A DNA stretch of 64,000 bases from NCBI RefSeq assembly GCF_021117385.1, contig NZ_CP088252.1:3242001-3306000 (forward strand). Direction: 5' to 3'. This stretch comes from Frateuria soli (GTDB taxonomy: Bacteria; Pseudomonadota; Gammaproteobacteria; Xanthomonadales; Rhodanobacteraceae). A program made the position numbers and the translations under genes. The notes beneath the pieces were generated by a model. It saw only the letters and a list, made by a program, of their open reading frames with translations, ran no database searches and was not told the DNA's origin. Shown here piece after piece: positions 30,149 to 39,022 of the stretch; position 1 is the first letter of the stretch, and each line of letters opens with the position of its first letter.

Positions 30149-31834
30149 ATGAACCAGACGCGTACGTTTCTCCTGTTTGCCCTGCTGGCCGTGGCCTACC
30201 TGCTGTGGATGGCCTGGGAGAAGGACTACGCGCCGGCGCCGGTGCCGAGCGCCCCGGTTGCCGCGGCCAGCGCGAGCGCGCCGGCGGACAACACCGTGCC
30301 TGGTGCCACCGGCGCCGCCACTCCGGTGATCGCCAGCGGCAGCCCGGGCAGCGCGACCGCCGGCCAGCTGATCACCATCAGCAACGATGTGCTGCGCCTG
30401 ACCGTCGACACCCGCGGCGGCAGCGTGGTGCGCGCCGACCTGCTTGGCTATCCGGCCGAACCGGTCACCCGCAAGCACCCCAACCCGCCGCCGGTGAGCC
30501 TGCTGGCCGATACGCCGGATCAGTATTTCGTCGCCCAGAACGGCCTGGTCAGCGCCAACAGCCCCGCGCCGGACCATCGTGCGCTGTTCCAGTCCGCGCA
30601 GACGCGCTACGAGCTGGCCAACGGCATGCCCGAGCTCAAGGTCGACCTGACCTGGCAGCAGGACGGGATCACGGTCACCAAGACCTATACGCTCAAGCGC
30701 GGCCGGTACGTGGTCGAACTGGACCAGCGCATCGACAACGGCACCGGCACGCCGTGGCAGGGCAGTGCCTACGAGCAGTTGCAGCGCGCGCCTCGCCAGG
30801 AGAACCACAGCTGGCTGCAGAACATGACAGATCCGGCCGCGGCCAGCTTCTATGGCGCCGGCTGGTACAGCCCGGAAGATCACTTCCAGTCGCTCAAGTT
30901 CGACAAGTTCCAGGAAGATCCGCTGCAGCAATCCTTTGCCGGCGGCTGGGCGGCAATGCTGCAGCACTATTTCTTCGCCGCGTGGATCCCGCCGGCGCAG
31001 CAGAAGGCCAGCTACAGCACCGACGTGGTCAACGCCGGCAGCGACCGTCCGACTTACCTGATCCGCGCCGTCAGCCCCACGCTGACCGTGGCGCCGGGCC
31101 AGAGCCAGACCACCGGCGCGCGCCTGTACATCGGGCCGAAGCTCGTCGGCACGCTCGACTCGGTGGCGCCGGGCCTGGCGCTGGCGACCAACTACGGCGT
31201 GTTCACCGTGATCGCCCAGCCGATGCACGCGCTGCTGTCCTGGCTGGAGAAGGTCAGTGGCAACTGGGGCGTGGCGATCATCCTGCTGGTGCTGATCATC
31301 AAGGGCCTGACCTGGAAGCTCACCGCCGCGCAATACCGCTCCAGCGCCAAGATGCGCAAGCTGCAGCCGCGGGTGACAGCACTCAAGGAGCGCTACGGCG
31401 ACGACAAGCAGAAGATGCAGATGGCGATGATGGAGCTGTACAAGAAGGAGAAGGTCAACCCGATGACCGGCTGCCTTCCGGTGCTCATCACCATTCCGAT
31501 CTTCTACGGCCTGTACGAGGTGCTGCGCGAGAGCGTGGAGCTGCGCCAGGCGCCGTTCGTCGGCTGGATCCACGACCTTTCCACGCCCGATCCCTACTTC
31601 GTGCTGCCGGCGGTGTACACGCTGGTGATGCTCGGCCAGCAGTACCTGATGCCGGCCACCGGCATGGATCCGACCCAGGCGAAGATGATGAAGTTCATGC
31701 CGCTGATCTTCGCGGTGCTGTTCGCCTTCTTCCCCGCCGGCCTGTGCCTCTACTACGTGGTCAACGGCATGGTCAGCCTGGGCCAGCAGTGGTACATCAC
31801 GCACAAAGTGGAGAGCGGCGAGGCAAAGGCCTGA
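30149..31834 (+). CDS. yidC: YidC membrane protein insertase
   Basis: A 561-residue Oxa1/YidC insertase. The N-terminal helix (about 5-22, TFLLFALLAVAYLLWMAW) precedes an Ala/Pro-rich linker (26-60) and a large periplasmic beta-supersandwich domain (about 65-340). The C-terminal conserved core has five membrane helices, including NWGVAIILLVLIIKGLTWKL and MKFMPLIFAVLFAFFPAGL, with the groove Arg expected near residue 393. It inserts and folds inner-membrane proteins with or without SecYEG. Downstream of rnpA, upstream of mnmE. Confidence 0.95.
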   Translation: MNQTRTFLLFALLAVAYLLWMAWEKDYAPAPVPSAPVAAASASAPADNTVPGATGAATPVIASGSPGSATAGQLITISNDVLRLTVDTRGGSVVRADLLGYPAEPVTRKHPNPPPVSLLADTPDQYFVAQNGLVSANSPAPDHRALFQSAQTRYELANGMPELKVDLTWQQDGITVTKTYTLKRGRYVVELDQRIDNGTGTPWQGSAYEQLQRAPRQENHSWLQNMTDPAAASFYGAGWYSPEDHFQSLKFDKFQEDPLQQSFAGGWAAMLQHYFFAAWIPPAQQKASYSTDVVNAGSDRPTYLIRAVSPTLTVAPGQSQTTGARLYIGPKLVGTLDSVAPGLALATNYGVFTVIAQPMHALLSWLEKVSGNWGVAIILLVLIIKGLTWKLTAAQYRSSAKMRKLQPRVTALKERYGDDKQKMQMAMMELYKKEKVNPMTGCLPVLITIPIFYGLYEVLRESVELRQAPFVGWIHDLSTPDPYFVLPAVYTLVMLGQQYLMPATGMDPTQAKMMKFMPLIFAVLFAFFPAGLCLYYVVNGMVSLGQQWYITHKVESGEAKA

Positions 31835-31854
31835 GGCCTGAGTTCGCCGCCCCT

Positions 31855-31933
31855 TGTAGGAGCCCACTCGTGGGCGATGCTCCTCTCGGGGCGCACCGAC
31901 ACCCATAGCATCGCTCACAAGTGGGTTCCTACA
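31855..31933. repeat. paired REP palindrome (type B)
   Basis: TGTAGGAGCCCACTCGTGGG (continuing CGATGC) at 31855-31880 and the inverted copy ending GGGTTCCTACA at 31908-31933. It lies in the yidC-mnmE gap and ends about 30 bases before the mnmE start. Confidence 0.85.
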
Positions 31934-31962
31934 GGTTCGCCATGCGAGCGCCGGGAGGCTTC

Positions 31963-33306
31963 GTGCTGGAGCAAACCGACACCATTGCCGCGATCGCGAG
32001 CGCACCGGGTGCCGCCGGCATCGGTGTGGTACGCGTGTCCGGGCCGGGCGTACCGGCTATCGCACGGGCGCTGCTCGGCCGCGTGCCGGAGCCGCGCCAC
32101 GCGCACCTGGCCGCCTTCCACGACGAGAGCGGCGCACTGATCGACCGTGGCCTGCTGCTGCACTTCCCCGCACCCCATTCCTATACCGGCGAGCACGTAC
32201 TCGAACTGCAGGGCCACGGCAGCGCCGTGTTGCTGGACCTGCTGCTCAGGCGCGTATGCGGGCTCGGCGCGCGGCTGGCGCGGCCGGGCGAGTTCACCGA
32301 GCGCGCCTTCCTCAACGGCAAGCTGGACCTGGTCCAGGCCGAGGCCGTGGCCGACCTGATCGCCGCGCGCTCCGAAGCCGGCGCACGCGCCGCGCTGCGT
32401 TCGCTCGACGGCGTGTTCTCGCAACGCGTACACGCGTTGCTCGATGCGCTGATCGCGTTGCGCGTGCAGGTCGAGGCCGCGATCGATTTTCCGGAGGAGG
32501 AGATCGACTTCCTGGCCGATCCGGCCATCGCGCGCCAGCTCGAAGGCCTGCGCACGCAGCTGGCCGGACTGCTGGTGGAAACGCGCCGCGGCGTGCGCCT
32601 CACCGACGGCCTCAAGGTCGCGATCGTGGGTCGGCCCAACGCCGGCAAGTCCAGCCTGCTCAACGCGCTGGCGCAGAGCGAACGTGCCATCGTGACGCCG
32701 ATCGCCGGCACCACCCGCGACGTGCTGCGCGAGACGGTGAGCCTGGATGGCGCGGTGCTGGAACTGGCCGACACCGCCGGCCTGCGCCACACCGAAGACG
32801 AGATCGAGCGCGAAGGCGTGCGTCGCGCCCGCGCGGAACTGGCCCGCGCCGACCTGGTGCTGGTGGTCACCGACGTGGCGCATGCCGAGCCCGATCCTGC
32901 CCTATTCGACGAGCTGTCGGCGGACGTCGCGCGGCTGGTCGTCGTCAACAAGATCGACCTCCACGCTCAGCCGCCGCATGCGGAAACGCGTGCCGGCGTG
33001 CTCCACCTCTGGCTCTCGGCACGCACCGGCGAAGGCCTCGAGCTGCTGCGCGCGGAGCTCAAGAGGCGCTCGGGCCTCGGCAGCGGCGAAGGCGCCTTCA
33101 GTGCCCGCCGGCGACACGTCGCCGCGCTCGAACGCGTGCACGCCCATCTCGACCGCGCCGCCGCCGTCCTGGCCGCCACCCGCGCAGGGGAACTGGTCGC
33201 GGAAGACCTGCACCACGCCCAGCACGCGCTGGGCGAGATCACCGGCAGCTACACCAGCGACGACCTGCTCGGCGCGATCTTCGGCAGCTTCTGCATCGGC
33301 AAGTAG
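31963..33306 (+). CDS. mnmE: MnmE tRNA modification GTPase
   Basis: A 447-residue GTPase that, with MnmG and tetrahydrofolate/glycine, makes 5-carboxymethylaminomethyl uridine at wobble U34. The N-terminal TrmE domain holds PGAAGIGVVRVSGP. The helical domain is split by the G domain (GRPNAGKSS, the K-loop TPIAGTTRD, DTAGL, NKID). The C-terminal FCIGK is present with the catalytic Cys. GTG 31963 is chosen for GGGAGG just upstream and for fit to the family N-terminus; ATG 31942 is the alternative. mnmG is not adjacent. Confidence 0.95.
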   Translation: MLEQTDTIAAIASAPGAAGIGVVRVSGPGVPAIARALLGRVPEPRHAHLAAFHDESGALIDRGLLLHFPAPHSYTGEHVLELQGHGSAVLLDLLLRRVCGLGARLARPGEFTERAFLNGKLDLVQAEAVADLIAARSEAGARAALRSLDGVFSQRVHALLDALIALRVQVEAAIDFPEEEIDFLADPAIARQLEGLRTQLAGLLVETRRGVRLTDGLKVAIVGRPNAGKSSLLNALAQSERAIVTPIAGTTRDVLRETVSLDGAVLELADTAGLRHTEDEIEREGVRRARAELARADLVLVVTDVAHAEPDPALFDELSADVARLVVVNKIDLHAQPPHAETRAGVLHLWLSARTGEGLELLRAELKRRSGLGSGEGAFSARRRHVAALERVHAHLDRAAAVLAATRAGELVAEDLHHAQHALGEITGSYTSDDLLGAIFGSFCIGK

Positions 33307-33557
33307 CGCACGCCGCCGGAAGGGAGGCGGGCAGATCGCGCGCATCGACAGAATCGAAGAGCTGCACGTGGGCCCCGAACGCAGCAAGTACCGCGGCATG
33401 GAAGGGCGGGTCGGACGAGGCGTACGAGCGCGACGCATCGTCGATTGCCGGCGCGCAGACCGCGGGTGCCGGCAGGAAACCACCTCAGCCCGATCGCGCG
33501 CCCCGCGCATGTGTGCGGTCGCGCACGGGGTACGGCGACCGCATGGAACGCATCCTG

Positions 33558-34451
33558 CTAGCGGGCGAGGAAGGCTTCCAGCTCCTGCCTGTGCGGCATG
33601 CCCGGCTGGGCGCCCAGTCGCGTGACGGCCAGTGCCGCCGCGGCGCAGGCCTTGCGCACGGCCTGCGGCAGACCTTCGTGCAGGAACACCGCCAATGCAG
33701 CGTTGAACGTGTCCCCCGCACCGGTGCTGTCGACCACTTCGACATCGAAGCTGGCCTGGTGCGCCGGTTCGCCCGCCTGGTCGCGATACCAGGCACCCTC
33801 GCTGCCGCGGGTCAGCACCACCGGCGCGGGTGCGCGGCGCATCAGCGCGCGAAAGTCCTCCGCCGGGTCGGCACCGAGCAACACCGCCAGCTCATGCTGG
33901 TTGGGCGTGACGTAGCGGGCGAGGGCGAGCCACTCGGCCGGCAGCGGGCGGGCCGGCGCCGGGTTGAGAATCACCGGCACGCCCAGTCGGTGCCCCAGGC
34001 GCAGGGTGGCTTCGATGGCGTCCAGCGGGATCTCCATCTGCACCAGCACGACGTCCGCGCGCGCGACGACCTCGTGCGCGGCCTCGACGTACGCCGGTGT
34101 GACGCGCGCATTGGCGGCCGGCACCACCACGATCTGGTTCTCGCCGCCGGCGACGGTGATCGAGGCCGTGCCGCTGGCCTGGTCGGCCAGCCGGTGCACG
34201 TGCGCGAGATCCACGCCCTCCTCGCGCAGGCCGGCATGCAGCTGGTCGCCGAAGGCGTCGCGGCCGAGCGCACCGATCAGGGCCACCTCGGCCCCGAGCC
34301 GCGCCGCCGCCACCGCCTGGTTGGCGCCCTTGCCGCCGGGTACGGTGAGGAAACCGTCGCCGAGCAGCGTTTCCCCCGGTTGCGGGAAACGCGGTGCCTG
34401 GGTGACGAGGTCCATGTTGATGCTGCCGACGACGACGATGCGGCGGGTCAT
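33558..34451 (-). CDS. rbsK: ribokinase
   Basis: A 297-residue PfkB-family sugar kinase that phosphorylates D-ribose at O5. N-terminal VVVGSINMDLV and the PGGKGANQAVAAARLGA segment bind sugar and close the lid; the C-terminal DSTGAGDTFNAAL carries the catalytic Asp and the anion hole. These features, with the NPAPARPLP loop, fit ribokinase rather than fructokinase. No ribose transporter is next to it, so the sugar source is unclear. It is convergent with mnmE across a 251-base gap in which I see nothing coding. Confidence 0.85.
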   Translation of the reverse strand: MTRRIVVVGSINMDLVTQAPRFPQPGETLLGDGFLTVPGGKGANQAVAAARLGAEVALIGALGRDAFGDQLHAGLREEGVDLAHVHRLADQASGTASITVAGGENQIVVVPAANARVTPAYVEAAHEVVARADVVLVQMEIPLDAIEATLRLGHRLGVPVILNPAPARPLPAEWLALARYVTPNQHELAVLLGADPAEDFRALMRRAPAPVVLTRGSEGAWYRDQAGEPAHQASFDVEVVDSTGAGDTFNAALAVFLHEGLPQAVRKACAAAALAVTRLGAQPGMPHRQELEAFLAR

Positions 34452-34610
34452 GCGGTTTTCCTGCAGAACGAGGCCTGGAAGCATAACGGCCGATGCGCCG
34501 GCGCCGGCATCACGTCCGGCGCGTGTCCTCTGCCGCACCGGCCTGCCGGGCGTGCGGGTGACGCCGGGCCGAGCCGTCCATGCCGGCGGTCCACGCACCA
34601 CCGTGCGAAC

Positions 34611-35231
34611 ATGCGCGTCATGCCCCCGCCAAGCCCGGCCGCCCCCGGATCGCGCACCGCCCTGCACCACGCCGTGCGGCTGGTCGCGCTGCTCAATCTC
34701 GCCTACTTCGGGGTGGAGTTCGCGGTCGCGCTGGCGATCGGTTCGGTCTCGCTGTTCGCCGACAGCATCGATTTTCTCGAGGACGCCTCGGTCAACCTGC
34801 TGATCTTCCTCGCGCTCGGCTGGTCGCCTGCCGCACGGGCGCGGGTGGGCATGGCCCTGGCCGTGATCCTGCTGGTGCCGGCGCTTGCGCTGTTGTGGGC
34901 GCTGTGGCGCAAGCTGCAATTGCCGCTGCCGCCCGCGCCACTGCCGCTGTCAGTCACCGGCCTGGGCGCGCTGGTCGTGAACCTGGCTTGTGCCCTGGTG
35001 CTGGCGCGCTTCCGCCATCACGCCGGCAGCCTCACCCGTGCCGCCTTCCTCTCGGCGCGCAATGATGCGTTCGCCAACGTGGCGATCGTGCTGGCCGGTG
35101 GCGCGACGGCCTGGACCGGCTCGGCCTGGCCGGACGTGATAGTGGGTATGGGCATCGCGGCGATGAACGCGGACGCGGCGCGCGAGGTATGGGAGGCGGC
35201 GCGCGACGAACATCGCCAGGCGCAGGCGTAG
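34611..35231 (+). CDS. cation efflux (CDF-like) membrane protein
   Basis: A 206-residue protein with about five membrane helices. The first pair contains LFADSIDFLEDASVNLL, with the D-x3-D type metal-site residues of cation diffusion facilitators (Zn, Co, Fe or Mn out by proton antiport). The C-terminal cytoplasmic domain of classical CDF proteins is absent. The length fits a short CDF-like subgroup. ATG 34611 is used; ATG 34620 is possible. Single gene between ribokinase (divergent) and a hypothetical gene (convergent). The metal cannot be predicted. Confidence 0.75.
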   Translation: MRVMPPPSPAAPGSRTALHHAVRLVALLNLAYFGVEFAVALAIGSVSLFADSIDFLEDASVNLLIFLALGWSPAARARVGMALAVILLVPALALLWALWRKLQLPLPPAPLPLSVTGLGALVVNLACALVLARFRHHAGSLTRAAFLSARNDAFANVAIVLAGGATAWTGSAWPDVIVGMGIAAMNADAAREVWEAARDEHRQAQA

Positions 35232-35277
35232 CCGGCGCTGGGGACGCTTTCAGCCAGGCCAGGTCTTGCGGAAAACG

Positions 35278-35298
35278 CGGGTGGGCTCAAGCCCGCCC
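35278..35298. terminator. GC-rich hairpin between convergent genes
   Basis: CGGGTGGGCT (35278-35287) and AGCCCGCCC (35290-35298) can pair over 8-9 bases with one wobble, lying between the transporter stop and the stop of the convergent gene. It may be a remnant of a palindrome family similar to the repeat near 42172. Confidence 0.35.
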
Positions 35299-35309
35299 AA
35301 CGTTGCGCT

Positions 35310-35924
35310 TCAGTGCGCGTGGCCGATGCCCGAGTCGCCCTGCTCCAGCGGCGGCGGCGTGCCGGCCACGGCGAGCAGCGACTGGGCGTACCCATCTTCC
35401 ATGCTGATCGTGGACACCTCGTCCCAGGCGAAGAACGAAGCCTCGCGCAGCCATTCGGCGTCGGGGCTGATCTCCTGCAGGGTGAAGCCGTCCTCTTCCA
35501 CGCCGACCAGCCGACCGATGTAGCAGACCTCGGCCTCGTCCTCGCTGTCCACGTGCACGCCGATCACCGGCGCCACGCGACCGGCCGCCTGCACCACCTC
35601 GCGGATCGAGTCGAGCGGAAACCCGCGTGGCGTGCGCGGCAGCAGCTGCTTGAGCTTGAGCGCCTTCTCCATGAACACATGGTGCTTGTCCGGCGCCTCC
35701 AGCTCGGAGACGTCGCGGTGGCGCATCACGTACATGCCGTCGTAGGTGATGCCGTCGCCGACCACCCACAACAGGAAGAACTCGCGTCCCACGCCGCCGA
35801 CGTAGCCGCAGAAGCTGCCGTGCTCGAGCTCGGCGCGCCACAGCCGGATCAGCTGCTGGTTCTGCTGCGCCTCGCGCAGCTGTGCACGCTGGCCGGTGGT
35901 TTTGAGTTCAATGACCTTGCCCAT
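35310..35924 (-). CDS. hypothetical protein with two similar beta-rich segments
   Basis: A 204-residue protein I do not recognise as a named family. It has no signal peptide or membrane span, so it is cytosolic. Two segments look like copies of a small beta-barrel unit: 36-76 (GSFCGYVGGVGREFFLLWVV, then DGMYVMRHRDVSELE) and 133-178 (VCYIGRLVGVEEDGFTLQEI, then ASFFAWDEVSTISMEDG). Both end in a strand followed by [DE]VS.[IL]. The pattern recalls LSm/SH3-type barrels, a guess only. The two are joined by a Lys/Arg-rich helix (about 84-115). His-rich C-terminal tail. It lies beside hslU on the same strand. Confidence 0.7.
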   Translation of the reverse strand: MGKVIELKTTGQRAQLREAQQNQQLIRLWRAELEHGSFCGYVGGVGREFFLLWVVGDGITYDGMYVMRHRDVSELEAPDKHHVFMEKALKLKQLLPRTPRGFPLDSIREVVQAAGRVAPVIGVHVDSEDEAEVCYIGRLVGVEEDGFTLQEISPDAEWLREASFFAWDEVSTISMEDGYAQSLLAVAGTPPPLEQGDSGIGHAH

Positions 35925-35960
35925 GACAGGAATTTTACCAGACGGGGCTCTGCAGCTTGT

Positions 35961-37298
35961 TCAGAGGATGTAACGGCTAAGGTCCTGGTCTTTCACGAGC
36001 GATCCCAGGTTCTTGTCCACCTGTTCGGCGTCGATCAGGTACTTTTCACCGGATTTGTCCGCTGCCTCGAAAGAGATTTTCTCCAGCAGCCGCTCCATCA
36101 CCGTGTGCAGGCGACGGGCGCCGATGTTCTCCGTGCGCTCGTTCACCTGGCAGGCGACCTCGGCCAGGCGGTCGACGCCCGAGTCGGTGAACTCGATCGA
36201 CACGCCTTCGGTGGACAGCAACGCCACGTACTGCTTGGTGAGTGCGTTGTGCGGCTCGCGAAGGATGCGTTTGAAGTCGTCGATCGACAGCGCGGAAAGC
36301 TCGACGCGGATCGGCAGGCGCCCCTGCAGCTCGGGGATCAGGTCCGAGGGCTTGGACAGCGAGAACGCGCCCGAGGCGATGAACAGCATGTGGTCGGTCT
36401 TGATCGGGCCGTACTTGGTCGAGACCGTCGAGCCCTCCACCAGCGGCAGCAGGTCGCGCTGCACGCCCTCGCGCGAGACGCCGGCGCCGCCCCACTCGGA
36501 GCGCTGCGCGACCTTGTCGATCTCGTCGATGAAGACGATGCCGTTCTGCTCGGCCGCCTCGACCGCCTGGGCGCGGATCTCCTCCTCGTTGACCAGCTTG
36601 CCGGCCTCTTCCTCGACCAGCAGCGGGCGCGCGGCCTTGATCGGCAGCTTGCGCGACTGCGTGCGCGCGCCTCCGAGGTTCTGGAACATCTGGCGCAGTT
36701 GCTGGCCCATCTCCTCCATGCCTGGCGGCGACATGATCTCCACGCCCACGTTCATGGCGAAGTCCAGCTCGATCTCGCGTTCGTCCAGAGCGCCCTCGCG
36801 CAGTTGCTTGCGCAGTTTCTGGCGGGTGTCGCTGTCGGCCGAAGACACGGTCAGGTCGTGCGACCAGTCGCTGGCGGTCTGCCGGCGCGGCAGCAGCGCA
36901 TCGAGGATGCGGTCCTCGGCGCGGTCCTCGGCCTGCGAGCGGACCCGCTTGGTCGCCTGCTCGCGGGTGAGTTTGTAGGCCACGTCGGCCAGGTCGCGCA
37001 CGATCGACTCGACGTCCTTGCCGACATAGCCCACCTCGGTGAACTTGGTCGCCTCCACCTTCACGAACGGCGCGTTGGCCAGCGTGGCCAGGCGGCGCGC
37101 GATCTCGGTCTTGCCCACGCCGGTGGGCCCGATCATCAGGATGTTCTTGGGCGTGACCTCGTTGCGCATCTCGGGATCGAGCTGAATGCGCCGCCAGCGG
37201 TTGCGCAACGCGATGGCGACGGCACGCTTGGCGTCATTCTGGCCGACGATGAAGCGGTCGAGTTCGTTGACGATTTCGCGGGGAGTGAGTTCGGACAT
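35961..37298 (-). CDS. hslU: HslU, ATPase subunit of the HslUV protease
   Basis: A 445-residue AAA+ unfoldase that feeds substrates to HslV. Start ATG 37298 ([10 protein letters not shown]). Walker [10 protein letters not shown] (57-65), substrate pore loop GYVGKDV, Walker B VFIDEID, and the C-terminal tail DLSRYIL that docks into HslV. A middle I-domain (about 110-230) is present. It follows hslV on the same strand, but the gap is filled by an iterated inverted repeat, which may influence coupling. Confidence 0.96.
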   Translation of the reverse strand: MSELTPREIVNELDRFIVGQNDAKRAVAIALRNRWRRIQLDPEMRNEVTPKNILMIGPTGVGKTEIARRLATLANAPFVKVEATKFTEVGYVGKDVESIVRDLADVAYKLTREQATKRVRSQAEDRAEDRILDALLPRRQTASDWSHDLTVSSADSDTRQKLRKQLREGALDEREIELDFAMNVGVEIMSPPGMEEMGQQLRQMFQNLGGARTQSRKLPIKAARPLLVEEEAGKLVNEEEIRAQAVEAAEQNGIVFIDEIDKVAQRSEWGGAGVSREGVQRDLLPLVEGSTVSTKYGPIKTDHMLFIASGAFSLSKPSDLIPELQGRLPIRVELSALSIDDFKRILREPHNALTKQYVALLSTEGVSIEFTDSGVDRLAEVACQVNERTENIGARRLHTVMERLLEKISFEAADKSGEKYLIDAEQVDKNLGSLVKDQDLSRYIL

Positions 37299-37308
37299 GG
37301 GGGGGGCC

Positions 37309-37411
37309 GGGATTCGTGATTCGGGATTTGGGATTCGGAAAAGCAGGCGGTCTTCCGCCGGATGTGGAACTCGGTTGTTACGAATCCCGAATCCCCTCTC
37401 CCGAATCCCGA
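37309..37411. repeat. iterated GATTCGGG inverted repeat between hslV and hslU
   Basis: Left arm (37309-37338) holds about four direct copies of a 7-8 base unit near GGGATTCG; right arm (37379-37411) holds about three to four copies of the complement (CGAATCCC). A short hairpin, GGCGG-TCTT-CCGCC (37346-37359), lies between. The right arm encodes the last residues and stop of HslV. I saw no other copy in the window. Confidence 0.8.
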
Positions 37412-37950
37412 CCATCGGCAAGCTCTTCGATGGTCGTGCTGTGATTGGTGTAGATGCAGATGTCGCCGGCGATCTTCAGCGCCTTCTCGACGATCTGGCG
37501 CGCGTCCATGTCGGTGTTCTCCAGCAGCGACAGCGCGGCGGCCTGCGCGTAGGGGCCGCCGGAGCCGATCGCGATCAGGCCGTGCTCGGGCTCGAGCACG
37601 TCACCGTTGCCGGAGATCAGCAGCGAGGCGTCCCGGTCAGCCACCGCCAGCATCGCCTCGAGCTTGCCGAAGCGCCGATCGGTGCGCCATTCCTTGGCCA
37701 TCTCCACCGCGGCACGGACGAGGTTGTTGCCATGCTTGTCCAGCTTCTGCTCGAACAGCTCGAACAGGGTGAAGGCGTCCGCGGTGGCGCCGGCGAAACC
37801 CGCCAGCACGTCGCCCTTGCCGAGGCGGCGGATCTTGCGGGCATTCGACTTCATCACGGTGTTGCCCAGGGTGACCTGCCCGTCGCCGCCCAGCACGACG
37901 CGCCCGCCGCGGCGGACCGAGAGGATGGTGGTGGCGTGGAACGATTCCAT
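37378..37950 (-). CDS. hslV: HslV, peptidase subunit of the HslUV protease
   Basis: A 190-residue threonine protease. Short propeptide MESFHA, then the catalytic Thr in [16 protein letters not shown], exposed by processing. The family core [11 protein letters not shown] and the ending [12 protein letters not shown] are normal. Unusually the protein continues [12 protein letters not shown], encoded by the repeat that separates it from hslU, an addition of about 10 residues compared with the usual family end. It lies 178 bases downstream of xerC, so it may use its own promoter. Confidence 0.95.
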   Translation of the reverse strand: MESFHATTILSVRRGGRVVLGGDGQVTLGNTVMKSNARKIRRLGKGDVLAGFAGATADAFTLFELFEQKLDKHGNNLVRAAVEMAKEWRTDRRFGKLEAMLAVADRDASLLISGNGDVLEPEHGLIAIGSGGPYAQAAALSLLENTDMDARQIVEKALKIAGDICIYTNHSTTIEELADGRDSGEGIRDS

Positions 37951-38128
37951 GGGGGCTCCGCGAAAGGCTCGAGCGGGCATACATGGGGTCGCGCGGTTGG
38001 CCTTCAACGTGGCCGCGACAGCGCCGGGGCGGCCGAGGCGCGACAGGCGCCAGAAAGCGGAGTCGCGGAACCGAAGCGTATCGGGAGCCCCGGCCCTCTT
38101 CCCGCGGGGGAGGAGGACCCGGTTGCGC

Positions 38129-39022
38129 TCAAGCCTTGCGCCGCGCGCGCGGGTGTGCGGCGTCGTAGACCTTGGCCAGGTGCTGGAAATCCAGGTGCGT
38201 GTAGATCTGCGTGGTGGCGATGTCGGCGTGGCCGAGCAGTTCCTGCACGGCGCGCAGGTCGCCGGAGGACTCCAGCATGTGGCTGGCGAAGGTGTGGCGC
38301 AGCAGGTGCGGATGCACGCGCTTGGCGAAGCCCTGCGCCAGCGCCAGCTGCTTCAGGCGCGCCTGCACGGTGCGCGGGCTGATCGGCGCACCCGCGCGGC
38401 CGCGAAACACCGGCGCGGCCGGCGTCATGCCCCCGGCCTGGCCGAGCGCGCGCAATGCGGCCACGGCATGACTCCCGACCGGCACGATACGGGTCTTGGC
38501 GCCCTTGCCGAGCACGCGCACTTCGCCCTCGTCCAGACTCAGCTCGCCCCAGCGCAGACCGCACAGTTCGGACAGGCGCAGGCCGGAGGAATAGAACAGT
38601 TCCAGCATGGCGCGGTCGCGCAACGCCAGCGCACCCTCGCCCGGGTTCTCCACCAGCGCACCGGCCTCGTCCACGTCCAGCACCTGCGGCAGCTTGCGGT
38701 GCACCTTCGGGCCGCGCACGCCGGCGGCCGGGTCGTGCGCCAGCAGGCCCTCGCGGCCGAGCTGGCGGAACAGGCTGCGGCAGGAGGACAGCAGGCGCTG
38801 CAAACTCTTCGGCGACAGGCCGGCGCGGTGCCGGGCGGCCACGAACGCACGCATGCGGTGCGCGTCCAGCGCCGCGAAATCGCCGATGCCCTGCGTTTCC
38901 ATCCAGCCAAGCAGCTTGTCCAGGTCGCGCCGGTAGGCCGCCACCGTGTGCGCCGACGCCTGGCGCTCGCCGGCGAGCCGGCCCAGCCAGGCCTCGACCT
39001 GCGCGCGCGCGGTGCTGCTCAG
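38129..39022 (-). CDS. xerC: XerC site-specific tyrosine recombinase
   Basis: A 297-residue recombinase that resolves chromosome dimers at dif with XerD. Catalytic residues: Arg149, Lys173, His239, Arg242, His265 and Tyr274. No ATG, GTG or TTG lies in a suitable position. The only good candidate is a CTG at 39022, five bases after AGGAG and overlapping the DUF484 stop as CTGA, which gives the normal family length. Translation would thus be coupled to the DUF484 gene. The order dapF-DUF484-xerC is that of the dapF operon in enterobacteria. Confidence 0.9.
   Translation of the reverse strand: MSSTARAQVEAWLGRLAGERQASAHTVAAYRRDLDKLLGWMETQGIGDFAALDAHRMRAFVAARHRAGLSPKSLQRLLSSCRSLFRQLGREGLLAHDPAAGVRGPKVHRKLPQVLDVDEAGALVENPGEGALALRDRAMLELFYSSGLRLSELCGLRWGELSLDEGEVRVLGKGAKTRIVPVGSHAVAALRALGQAGGMTPAAPVFRGRAGAPISPRTVQARLKQLALAQGFAKRVHPHLLRHTFASHMLESSGDLRAVQELLGHADIATTQIYTHLDFQHLAKVYDAAHPRARRKA

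Noticed and set aside
29900-32005. A 701-codon frame antisense to yidC
   Set aside because: It mirrors codon positions of yidC in GC-rich DNA, has no family, and is rich in His/Arg/Gln runs typical of shadow frames.
33307-33557. A possible gene between mnmE and rbsK
   Set aside because: Short frames only, no ribosome site and no recognisable domain.
32256-34610. Long plus-strand frame fused in front of the CDF-like gene
   Set aside because: It overlaps mnmE in another frame and has no domain before the transporter start.
35313-37319. A 668-codon frame antisense to hslU
   Set aside because: Same reason: fully opposite a certain gene, no domain, no ribosome site.
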